A stretch of 14,948 nt of DNA, taken from contig NZ_ML142850.1 in the NCBI RefSeq assembly GCF_004138495.1, positions 182,754 to 197,701 of the forward strand, given 5' to 3'. Shown in pieces: positions 6,503-13,289 of the stretch. A model generated the notes under the pieces. That model saw only the letters and a program-made list of their open reading frames with translations. It ran no database searches and was not told where the DNA came from. How positions within the stretch are numbered: the stretch's first letter is position 1; the number at the start of each line of letters is the position of its first letter. This stretch comes from Phytoactinopolyspora endophytica. GTDB lineage: Bacteria; Actinomycetota; Actinomycetes; Jiangellales; Jiangellaceae. Position numbers and translations under genes: made by a program.

Positions 6503-7232
6503 TTTTACCATCCGCGAGAGCAGCCACCGCATACTCGATCCGTTCACGAGCGAGAAGCTCGCGACCCTTGGACAGGCGCTGCGCCTGCTGGCCGGCTCTC
6601 GCCTGCTCGACTTGGGAAGCGGCAAGGGCGAGCTCCTCTGCACGTGGGCACGTGACCACGGCATCAGCGGCACGGGCGTCGACATCAGCACGGCGTTCAC
6701 CGAGGCGGCACGTACCAGGGCCACGGAGCTCGGTGTGGCAGGCAACGTGACGTTCGTTCACGCGGACGCGTCCGGGTATGTCGCCGATGAGCCGGTTGAC
6801 GTCGCCTCGTGCTGCGGCGCCACATGGATCGGCGGAGGCGTCGCCGGCACCGTAGAGCTTCTATCGAAGAGCCTGCGCCCGGGTGGCATGGTCCTCATCG
6901 GCGAGCCGTACTGGCGGCTCGACCCCCCGGATCAAGCCACGATCGAGGGCTGCTACGCAAGTAGCAAAGACGACTTTATGACCCTGCCCGAGCTGGTGGA
7001 GCACTTCCACGACCTCGGCTACGACGTCGTCGAGATGGTCCATGCCGACCAGGACAGCTGGGACCGCTACGTCGCCGCTCAATGGCTCAACATGCGACGT
7101 TGGCTCGACGAGAACCCCGACGACGAGCTGGCCGACGAGATCCGCGAGGATCTGACCGTGTCTCCGGTCAGGCACGCCAGATATCAGCGGGAGTACCTCG
7201 GCTGGGGTGTCTTCGCCTTGATGCGGCGCTGA
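6486..7232 (+). CDS. SAM-dependent methyltransferase, YjhP-like
   Basis: A 248-aa class I methyltransferase that closely resembles the E. coli YjhP type along its length: MDLPRSFTIRESSHRILDPF at the start, motif I LLDLGSGKGE (40-49), the acidic ribose-binding residue in GVDIS (64-68), HADASGYV (92-99), GATWIGGGVAG (about 111-121), and the C-terminal tail YQREYLGWGVFALM. Substrate of this family is not established. GTG 6486 is supported by AAGGA (6472-6476) and by the family start sequence. It ends 28 bp before a strong terminator hairpin. A 33-codon ORF overlaps its first codons. Confidence 0.88.
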   Translation: MDLPRSFTIRESSHRILDPFTSEKLATLGQALRLLAGSRLLDLGSGKGELLCTWARDHGISGTGVDISTAFTEAARTRATELGVAGNVTFVHADASGYVADEPVDVASCCGATWIGGGVAGTVELLSKSLRPGGMVLIGEPYWRLDPPDQATIEGCYASSKDDFMTLPELVEHFHDLGYDVVEMVHADQDSWDRYVAAQWLNMRRWLDENPDDELADEIREDLTVSPVRHARYQREYLGWGVFALMRR

Positions 7233-7260
7233 CCCTTCGACAGCCGGCGCGTCATCAGCA

Positions 7261-7300
7261 GTGGGTGCGTTCCCGCCTCTCGATGGCGGGACGCACCCAC
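7261..7300. terminator. Bidirectional stem-loop terminator
   Basis: GTGGGTGCG (7261-7269) pairs with CGCACCCAC (7292-7300). After one bulged T, TCCCGCC (7271-7277) pairs with GGCGGGA (7285-7291), leaving a seven-base loop. The 16-pair GC-rich stem lies between the convergent methyltransferase (stop 7232) and ComB-like remnant (stop 7310). It lacks a T-run, which is common for actinomycete terminators. Confidence 0.8.
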
Positions 7301-7309
7301 AACGGCGGC

Positions 7310-7603
7310 TCAGCTACATTCGCCCTTGATGTCGACGAAACGGCCGTCGACCAGGAGCCGAACGCACGCGCTGGAATCGGCGAGTTTCGCGTCGTGCGCG
7401 TGCGCATAGTCGGCGGCCGAATCGTCCTTCCAGCGATACGGATAGACGGTGGCACCCTGGTCCATCGCCACACTGAGCGTCGTCGTGAAACTCAGGACAT
7501 CCACGACGACGGCGAACGTTGCTCCGAGCGCCGTCTCCTCACCGCCGGCTCGGCCCCACTCCATGCGAACTCGCGCCACTGACTGCCTATGTGGGCTTTC
7601 CAC
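7310..7603 (-). pseudogene. Shortened ComB-like (2-phosphosulfolactate phosphatase family) gene, internal deletion
   Basis: A 97-aa ORF. Residues about 5-72 match the start of the ComB phosphatase family: ARVRMEWGRAG, then FAVVVDVLSFTTTLSVAMDQGA and VYPYRWKDDSAADYAHAHDAKLA. The family is normally about 230-250 aa. The last 25 residues (LADSSACVRLLVDGRFVDI) look like the C-terminal end of the same family, in which a strand ending in LVDG or LRDG is typical. An in-frame loss of roughly 130-150 central residues, with the catalytic core, is the simplest explanation; the join would be near 7379-7388. It follows the GNAT gene by 27 bases in the same direction. The start is uncertain (GTG 7603 or an internal GTG). 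Probably non-functional as a phosphatase. A distinct short protein is less likely. Confidence 0.65.
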
Positions 7604-7630
7604 GGCAGCAGCCCAGGCAATACGCGTCCA

Positions 7631-8116
7631 TCACAGGTATCGATGCATGATGTGCAGGCCGACGCGGCCCTGCGAACGGTGTTCGAAGGCTTCCGGCACA
7701 GTTCCGATGATCTGGAACCCGAGGGACTCCCAGAGCAGCACTGCCGCGTGGTTGCTTTCCACGACCGCGTTGAACTGCACGGCCGCATACCCCTGCTCGC
7801 GCGCCCACCCGAGGGCGTACTCACCCAGCGAACGCCCGACACCCATGCCTCGCGCCTGGCCGGCCACCATGAAGCTTGCCGTGGCGACGTGTGATCCCGG
7901 TCCCGGCCGGTTGGGCCCCATCTTCGCCGTCCCGAGCACTCGGTCCCCGTCCACACAGACCACCGTCTGAGCGGGAGGGGCCTCCACCCAAACGCCTTTG
8001 GCCTGCTCGGAATCCCAGTCGGGATCGTAGACAAACGTCTCACCGGCGGCGACGACCTCGCGAAAGATCGGCCACACGGACTCCCAATCGGAGTCGTCAT
8101 AGTCGCGAATCTGCAC
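7631..8116 (-). CDS. GNAT family N-acetyltransferase
   Basis: A 161-aa single GNAT domain. The acetyl-CoA pyrophosphate loop is QARGMGVGRSLG (about 87-98), preceded by the strand ASFMVAG. AVVESNHAAVLLWESLGFQIIG (about 117-138) is the conserved motif B region. The overall pattern (N-terminal IRDYDDSDWESVWPIFREVV, ETFVYDP) is that of the Pat/RimI-like small-substrate acetyltransferases annotated near phosphinothricin acetyltransferase; the actual substrate is unknown. It starts at GTG 8116 with no Shine-Dalgarno but a TAGCGT box exactly six bases ahead, suggesting a leaderless mRNA. The ComB remnant lies 27 bp downstream in the same direction. Confidence 0.88.
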   Translation of the reverse strand: MQIRDYDDSDWESVWPIFREVVAAGETFVYDPDWDSEQAKGVWVEAPPAQTVVCVDGDRVLGTAKMGPNRPGPGSHVATASFMVAGQARGMGVGRSLGEYALGWAREQGYAAVQFNAVVESNHAAVLLWESLGFQIIGTVPEAFEHRSQGRVGLHIMHRYL

Positions 8117-8128
8117 GTCCGCACGCTA
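8117..8128 (-). promoter_or_regulatory. -10 box of a leaderless promoter for the GNAT gene
   Basis: On the gene strand TAGCGT (8128 down to 8123) is followed by six bases and then the GTG start. In actinomycetes a TANNNT box at this distance puts the transcription start at the first base of the start codon. No Shine-Dalgarno is present. No good -35 was found. Confidence 0.5.
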
Positions 8129-8187
8129 ACAATCACGACTGCGCACGTCGACTGGATTCCCGTCTGTTGACCCGCACCACCGAAGCA

Positions 8188-8207
8188 CGCGAAACTATTA
8201 TTTCGCG
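8188..8207. promoter_or_regulatory. Palindrome overlapping a TATTAT -10 box
   Basis: Arms CGCGAAA (8188-8194) and TTTCGCG (8201-8207) enclose CTATTA, and the -10-like TATTAT (8196-8201) sits inside. A TTGACC lies at 8167-8172, but the 23-bp gap is too long for an ordinary -35. The site is 21 bp before the ATG of the ABC ATPase gene, so a repressor bound here would block its promoter. No regulator can be assigned. Confidence 0.5.
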
Positions 8208-8228
8208 AACGTACCGTCGGAGGTGAAG

Positions 8229-9281
8229 ATGGCGACGATGTCTACCCGGGCCGTCGATGAGGCTGCCGAGGCGGGCGCGGACGCCGGCGAACCGCTGATC
8301 GCCGTTCGCGACCTGACCGTCAGCATCGATGGCAACGAGCTCGTCGCCATCGACGAACTCGACATCCCCCGTGGTGGCCGGCTCGGCCTGGTAGGAGAGT
8401 CCGGCGCGGGCAAGACGATCACCGCGCTAAGCCTGCTGGACCTCCAGCCCCGACAGGCACAACGGACCGGGTCGGTCCGGCTGGAGGGGCGTGAGCTGGT
8501 CGGGCTGACCGACCGTGAGCTCAGCCGTGTCCGGGGCGCTGACGTCGGTGTGGTCCTGCAAGACCCGACGAGTGCGCTGAACCCGCTCACCCGCGTAGGT
8601 CGCCAGATCGACGAAGCGATCCGCATGCACTCGTCCATGACGAGACGGCAACGCAAGGAGCGCGTCCTCGAGCTGTTGTCACAGGTCCAACTCCCCGACG
8701 TCAAGCAGCTCAGGCGCCGGTTCCCCCACCAGCTCTCCGGCGGCCAGCGGCAACGCGTCATGATCGCGATCGGCATCGCGTGCAACCCGAAGCTCCTCAT
8801 CGCCGACGAGCCCAGCTCGTCGCTCGACGTCAACGTCCAGGCCGAGATACTCGATCTGCTCGTACGCCTCGGCGAAGAACACAACATGGCGACGTTGTTC
8901 ATCAGCCACAACCTGGGCGTCGTGCGCATGATCTGCGAACGGGTCGCGGTGCTCTACGGCGGCAAGGTCGTCGAGCAGGGGCCCAGCGATGCAGTTCTCG
9001 ATCACCCGCGGCACCGCTATACCGAGGCCCTGATCGCGGCGAACCCCGATCAGATCGCATCGGACGCCGTGCAGGGCGCACTCGGGCAGCCGCTCTGGCC
9101 CATTCCGGGCGAGACACCGTCGCCAGGGCAGTTTCCCAGCGGATGCCGCTTTCGCAACCGGTGCGCACACGCCCTCGCCTCGTGCGCCGAGGACCCGCCG
9201 ATCAAACGGACTCCGGCCGACGGCTCGTTCATCTGCTGGAATCCCGCCGACGACGGCGAGCGCCCCGACGCTCGCGGTTGA
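8229..9281 (+). CDS. Opp/Dpp-type peptide ABC transporter ATP-binding protein
   Basis: A 350-aa nucleotide-binding subunit of the DppD/OppD type. From this start it has Walker A GESGAGKT (56-63), the Q-loop VLQDPTSALNPL (about 109-120), signature LSGGQRQR (159-166), Walker B LLIADEP (179-185) followed by SSSLDV rather than the usual TTALDV, and the H-loop SHNLG (His 217). The C-terminal extension has the family's four cysteines (286, 292, 299, 316), which in OppD/DppD proteins of mycobacteria hold an iron-sulfur cluster. It would energise oligopeptide or related uptake from the cytoplasmic side. ATG 8229 is chosen because GGAGGTGA sits at 8219-8226; GTG 8223 falls inside that site. No permease, binding protein or DppF gene is nearby, which is unusual. 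Confidence 0.9.
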   Translation: MATMSTRAVDEAAEAGADAGEPLIAVRDLTVSIDGNELVAIDELDIPRGGRLGLVGESGAGKTITALSLLDLQPRQAQRTGSVRLEGRELVGLTDRELSRVRGADVGVVLQDPTSALNPLTRVGRQIDEAIRMHSSMTRRQRKERVLELLSQVQLPDVKQLRRRFPHQLSGGQRQRVMIAIGIACNPKLLIADEPSSSLDVNVQAEILDLLVRLGEEHNMATLFISHNLGVVRMICERVAVLYGGKVVEQGPSDAVLDHPRHRYTEALIAANPDQIASDAVQGALGQPLWPIPGETPSPGQFPSGCRFRNRCAHALASCAEDPPIKRTPADGSFICWNPADDGERPDARG

Positions 9282-9329
9282 CACATCTCACTCCTGGATC
9301 ACACGGGATCGACGCCCGCGAAAACTCGC

Positions 9330-9358
9330 TTTAGCCATGGCCAGGCAAGCAATACGCT
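9330..9358 (+). promoter_or_regulatory. Possible proS promoter
   Basis: TTTAGC (9330-9335) and TACGCT (9353-9358) are 17 bp apart. The -10 fits TANNNT; the -35 is weak. It would give a leader of about 42 bases before GTG 9407. Confidence 0.3.
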
Positions 9359-9406
9359 GAACGTCATAGAGCCCCAGCCCGCGAGCGTCGGATGGAGAGC
9401 GCGACC

Positions 9407-10843
9407 GTGTCGGACGTACGTCACACCCAAAGCCAGACGTCATCGGTGCTTACGTCGCCGGACGTGGACTTTCCGCGGTGGTACCAAGACGTGCTCACGA
9501 AGGCGGAACTGGCCGAGAACGGGCCGAGTCGCGGCAGTATGGTCATCCGTCCGTACGCGTACGCCATCTGGGAGCTCATCCAGTCCGAGATCGATCGCAG
9601 AATCAAGTCAGCAGGGGCGCAGAACGCGTACTTTCCGCTGCTCATCCCGCAGTCCTATATCGATCGGGAATCCGAGCACGTCGAAGGGTTCAGTCCCGAG
9701 CTCGCCATCGTTGAACACGCCGGCGGCAAGGCGCTCGATGAGCCGCTGGTCGTACGGCCCACGAGTGAGACGGTCATCGGCGAGTACATGTCCCGGTGGG
9801 TTCAGAGCTATCGGGATCTTCCGCTGTTGCTCAATCAATGGTGCAACGTGCTGCGGTGGGAGATGCGCCCACGCCTTTTCATACGTACATCGGAGTTCCT
9901 TTGGCAGGAAGGCCACACGGCGCACGCGACGCACGGAGCCGCCATCGCATACACGTTGAAGATCCATATGGATGTGTATCGGGACTTCCTGATGAATGAG
10001 CTGGCCCTGCCGGTGTTCATCGGGCGCAAGACGCCACGTGAACGGTTTGCCGGGGCCCTCACTACGCTGACGTGCGAAGGCATGATGGGCGACGGCAAAG
10101 CACTCCAACTGGCGACCTCTCATGATCTTGGACAGAACTTCGCTCGATCGTTCGATATCCGGTACCTCGATCGAGACGGCTCCCACCAGCTCGCATGGAC
10201 CACCTCGTGGGGTTCGTCCACCCGGCTGCTCGGCGGCCTCATCATGGGCCATGGCGATGCCCACGGCCTTCGACTTCCACCGCGGCTGGCGCCGACCCAG
10301 GTTGTGGTGATCCCCGTGCGATCGGACGACGACGTGGTCCAGCAACGATGTCACGAGATCGTCGATCGAATGCGGGCGAACGGCCAGCGGGTCGCGATCG
10401 ATCGTGCGGCCGGGGGTTTCGGTCGTCGGGTTACGGACTGGGAGGTCAAGGGCGTACCGCTACGTATCGAGGTCGGTCCGCGTGACGTGTCGCGCGACGA
10501 GGTGACGATCGCCCGGCGAGACACCGGGCAGAAGCAGACCGTCGGCATGGAGCAACTACCGACCGTCGTCCCTGCTCTGCTCACCGACATTCAGACCGAG
10601 CTCTGCTCGCAGGCGTTGCAACGTCGCGACGACCGGACCATGGCGGTGGAATGCATCGACGACGCCGCCGAGGCAGCGCGCACGGGCTTCGCGACGGCAC
10701 CCTGGTCCATGATCGGCGAAGAGGGTGAATCGAAGCTTGCAGACCAGGGAATGAGCGTCCGCTGTCTGCAGCGGCCCGATGGGACGATTCCTGAGTCAGA
10801 CGATGAGCGAGAGCTCATCGCGGTCATCGGCCGGGCGTACTGA
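9407..10843 (+). CDS. proS: Prolyl-tRNA synthetase, archaeal/eukaryotic-like type
   Basis: A 478-aa class II synthetase that charges tRNA-Pro with proline in the cytosol. Landmarks: DFPRWYQDVLTKAELAENGP near the start, the RPTSE proline-binding segment (about 117-121), motif 2 and the following WQEGHTAHAT loop (about 156-165), RFAGALTTLTCEGMMGDGKALQ, motif 3 with GHGDAHGLRLPPRLAPTQVVV (about 281-301), and the C-terminal anticodon-binding domain (WEVKGVPLRIEVGPRD). It ends in the terminal Tyr typical of this type. The C-terminal zinc-cysteine cluster of archaeal forms is absent, as in other actinomycete members. GTG 9407 is preferred because GGAGAG lies at 9395-9400; ATG 9392 has no ribosome site. 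Compared with typical actinomycete copies it looks divergent, so it may be an extra or alternative copy. Confidence 0.92.
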   Translation: MSDVRHTQSQTSSVLTSPDVDFPRWYQDVLTKAELAENGPSRGSMVIRPYAYAIWELIQSEIDRRIKSAGAQNAYFPLLIPQSYIDRESEHVEGFSPELAIVEHAGGKALDEPLVVRPTSETVIGEYMSRWVQSYRDLPLLLNQWCNVLRWEMRPRLFIRTSEFLWQEGHTAHATHGAAIAYTLKIHMDVYRDFLMNELALPVFIGRKTPRERFAGALTTLTCEGMMGDGKALQLATSHDLGQNFARSFDIRYLDRDGSHQLAWTTSWGSSTRLLGGLIMGHGDAHGLRLPPRLAPTQVVVIPVRSDDDVVQQRCHEIVDRMRANGQRVAIDRAAGGFGRRVTDWEVKGVPLRIEVGPRDVSRDEVTIARRDTGQKQTVGMEQLPTVVPALLTDIQTELCSQALQRRDDRTMAVECIDDAAEAARTGFATAPWSMIGEEGESKLADQGMSVRCLQRPDGTIPESDDERELIAVIGRAY

Positions 10844-11948
10844 ACGGGGCCGGCGCCGTCGACGCGCCCTGCATCAGCTTGGTGGGCAGGACGATCTTCT
10901 CGACCAGGTGCCGATCGCCGAGCTGTGCCTGCACGGTCCCGATCGCCCGCTCCCCCAGCTGACGTTGCTGCTGGCGGACGTGGGTGAACCGGAACAAGCC
11001 CGAGTCGAAGCGGGCTTCGGGGTGGTCGAAGCAGACGATCGAGATGTCGGCGGGCACCCTGAGCCCGAGCCGTCCACAGGCTTCGCGCAGCATGAGGGCG
11101 ATGTTGTACTCAGCGGCGAGGTAACCGGTGATGGCGGGATTGTCGCGCACGAACCCCACCAGCGCCTTGATGTCATCCTCGGTGTCGGTGGTGCTGCCGG
11201 GAATGGTCGAGGCCAGGGTGCGCAGTTCCGCGCTGTTCTCCAGCGGGACGTCCAACGTGGCGTGCGCGTCCACGTAGCCGTTGCGCCGGTCGTCGCTGGT
11301 GGAGACATGGCCGGCGGCACTGACGAAACCGACGGTGCGATGGCCGAGTCTCAGCAGGTGCTCGGTGGCAGCCCGTGCGCCGGAGCGGTTGTCGGAGCAC
11401 ACGGTGGAGACCGGGATGCCCTCGAAGATGCGGTCCAGAATGACGAGCGGGAATTGCTGTGTCACCAGCTCAAGAGCTGCCGGCGGGATGTACGCGGACG
11501 AGCTGGGAAGGAGCGCCAGGCCGGACACGCCCGCCCCGATAAGCGACCGGATGTGCTCGTCCTCCTGGTCGATGTCGCCCATCGACCGGGTCACGATCAG
11601 ATAGGCGTCCGTACCGGCCGCGGCCATCATCCCCTCGATGACGTGAGTACCGAAGGTGTCGTCGAAGTTCGTCAGGAGGACACCGACAAGCGGCTTGGCA
11701 CCGCCGGTCACGGTGGTTGCGCGCTGCGGCACCGGAGAGGAGCTGGTCACGAACGTGCCGAGACGTGGGCGCCGTACGATGAGCCCGTCGACACGCAGCA
11801 ATTCGAATGCACGCTTGACGGTGATCGCACTCACCGAGAACGTCTTCGACAGCTCCGCCTCTGATGGCAGCTTCGTCCCGACCGGGTACCTACCGTCGAC
11901 AATCCCCTGACGCAGCGCCTCGTAGACGCGCTTGTACAGAGCGGCCAT
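10824..11948 (-). CDS. GntR-HTH/LacI-type sugar-responsive transcription regulator
   Basis: A 374-aa regulator with the AraR-like architecture. Residues 1-68 are a GntR winged helix (YKRVYEALRQGIVDGRYPVGTKLPSEAELSKTF, then SAITVKRAFELLRVDGLIVRRPRLGTFV). Residues about 84-370 are a LacI/GalR-type periplasmic-binding-like domain (VGVLLTNFDDTFGTHVIEGM, LVILDRIFEGIPVSTVCSDN, HLLRLGHRTVGFVS, PADISIVCFDHPEARF). It probably senses a sugar or similar metabolite, but no catabolic genes are next to it. ATG 11948 has GGAGAG just ahead; a longer frame from 11978 overlaps the palindrome. Its last 20 bp overlap the end of proS on the opposite strand. Confidence 0.88.
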   Translation of the reverse strand: MAALYKRVYEALRQGIVDGRYPVGTKLPSEAELSKTFSVSAITVKRAFELLRVDGLIVRRPRLGTFVTSSSPVPQRATTVTGGAKPLVGVLLTNFDDTFGTHVIEGMMAAAGTDAYLIVTRSMGDIDQEDEHIRSLIGAGVSGLALLPSSSAYIPPAALELVTQQFPLVILDRIFEGIPVSTVCSDNRSGARAATEHLLRLGHRTVGFVSAAGHVSTSDDRRNGYVDAHATLDVPLENSAELRTLASTIPGSTTDTEDDIKALVGFVRDNPAITGYLAAEYNIALMLREACGRLGLRVPADISIVCFDHPEARFDSGLFRFTHVRQQQRQLGERAIGTVQAQLGDRHLVEKIVLPTKLMQGASTAPAPFSTPGR

Positions 11949-11962
11949 GACTCTCCGAAGCA

Positions 11963-11980
11963 GAATGAATATATTCAATC
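11963..11980. promoter_or_regulatory. Operator-like palindrome upstream of the GntR/LacI-type regulator
   Basis: A perfect 12-bp core TGAATATATTCA (11966-11977) lies within an 18-bp near-palindrome with one mismatched pair. It starts 15 bp before the regulator's ATG and contains the -10-like TATATT on the gene strand. A GntR-type dimer binding here would repress its own gene. The AT-rich core stands out against the GC-rich surroundings. Confidence 0.65.
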
Positions 11981-12016
11981 TACAAGACGGCCGTGGCCGC
12001 GGCCATAATGACCGGG

Positions 12017-13117
12017 TCAGCTACCGACGTCGATCCCAGCAAGCTGCACCTGCCGAAACGCCGCCAGCCGCTCAGCTTGCTCCGTCAGCGCGTCGCGAAC
12101 GGATGCGAAGTCATCCCGCCAGAGCTCGACCTGGACCTTCAGCCGTGTCCCGGATTTGCGCGGGCGCCAGGTACCTGCAACCTCACCATCGACGAGCACC
12201 GCTCCGGGGCGGCCGAGCACCGGCCACAGAACCTTGGCACGGGCCGGATCATCGACCAGGAGGTGACGGTCCTTTGCCTGCAGGAATAGGTCATACGGCC
12301 CGAGCAGCCTGGTCGTTCTCGCCGGGCCGGCGGTCAGCGTGTCCCGGTCGGACGCCAAGACCCACCGCCGTTCTCCCTCCACGGTCACCTCGACGACGTC
12401 CGACGGCCAGCGGTCCTTGACCTCTTTCACGGGAGAGTCCAGGTATCCAGCGACATGCTTCGGTGTGGACGGACCGAACATCCGGAGACAGGTACGGATC
12501 ACGTCGTACTGATCCGGTGGCTCGGCGGCTGCTTCGAACCCCGGGATCGGCTCCATGACCGGCGGCGACGTCCCCGCCTGCAGCTCCAGCCCAGCACGCA
12601 GCGCCGCCAGCCGGAACGGCATCTCATACAAGTGCGTCGCGTCGCACGACCGGCAGAACCTCAGATACGGGGCATCCATCAGCGCCGAAACGCGCGCTGA
12701 GACCTCACCCTTCACCATCGGCTCGGTCACCACGGAGCGCATCACAGCGGCAACCGCATCCAACGCCTCCAGCGGAGCGATCCCCGCCGCCTTCAGCGGC
12801 TTGGCCGCGTCGAAGATCCGTTTGCCGGCGTCCGCGTCGGAGAAGGGTGCGACGGCTGCTGCGACCGCCGGCAGGTCCATGCGCCGATAGAGGTGCGGTG
12901 CTCCGCGGATGGTCCAGGCGGTGGCCAGCTCGTGACCGGCCACCGCAGCTACGTCGACGCCGCGCACCGCCAGCGCCCACAGCCCACCGTCGGGTCCGGT
13001 GTCCTGCACGCCGGCATCCAGGACGACGGTGTCCGCCAGCTCGCCCTCCGTGCGGTCGAGCTGCTGGGCACGGACACGGAAGCCGAGCACCTGGTCGCGA
13101 GTGATGACGGTCCCCAC
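12017..13117 (-). CDS. Winged-helix DNA-binding protein of the HTH_42 (YcaQ/AlkZ-like) class
   Basis: A 366-aa protein. It matches the winged helix DNA-binding family related to AlkZ and YcaQ, DNA glycosylases that unhook interstrand crosslinks: VLGFRVRAQQLDR near the start, LWALAVRGVDVAAVAGHEL, TIRGAPHLYRRMDL, PFRLAALRAGLEL, YDVIRTCLRMFGPSTPKHVAGYLDS as the HTH segment, and LLGPYDLFLQAKDRHLLV with a LWPVLGRPGAVLVDGEVAGTWRPRKSG tail. Glycosylase activity is not proven for this branch. The start at GTG 13117 has no Shine-Dalgarno but a TACGAT box six bases upstream, suggesting a leaderless mRNA. It precedes the GntR/LacI-type gene by 68 bp on the same strand. Confidence 0.85.
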   Translation of the reverse strand: MGTVITRDQVLGFRVRAQQLDRTEGELADTVVLDAGVQDTGPDGGLWALAVRGVDVAAVAGHELATAWTIRGAPHLYRRMDLPAVAAAVAPFSDADAGKRIFDAAKPLKAAGIAPLEALDAVAAVMRSVVTEPMVKGEVSARVSALMDAPYLRFCRSCDATHLYEMPFRLAALRAGLELQAGTSPPVMEPIPGFEAAAEPPDQYDVIRTCLRMFGPSTPKHVAGYLDSPVKEVKDRWPSDVVEVTVEGERRWVLASDRDTLTAGPARTTRLLGPYDLFLQAKDRHLLVDDPARAKVLWPVLGRPGAVLVDGEVAGTWRPRKSGTRLKVQVELWRDDFASVRDALTEQAERLAAFRQVQLAGIDVGS

Positions 13118-13129
13118 CGAGTCATCGTA
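13118..13129 (-). promoter_or_regulatory. -10 box of a leaderless promoter for the winged-helix gene
   Basis: On the gene strand TACGAT (13129 down to 13124) is followed by six bases and the GTG start. The layout matches that before the GNAT gene at 8116. No Shine-Dalgarno and no clear -35 were seen. Confidence 0.5.
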
Positions 13130-13289
13130 TGGCGCGCTGGAGTGCTACCGCGATCATATGGATGCCCGCATCAGCTGCCTGACCCGGAGGCGGGACGCTA
13201 TCAACGGCTACATCGCCGCTGTCCGCACCAGGCCCTCCGGTTCTGCGTAGCGGGAGCCCATCTCCGTAGGCTCGGCTGCCAGACCGTCG

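Noticed and set aside
8167..8201. Canonical promoter TTGACC/TATTAT before the ABC ATPase
   Set aside because: The 23-bp spacing is too long for a standard sigma-70 promoter; only the -10 with its palindrome is kept.
10779..11864. 361-aa plus-strand ORF
   Set aside because: Antisense frame of the GntR/LacI-type regulator; the minus-strand product has clear domains.
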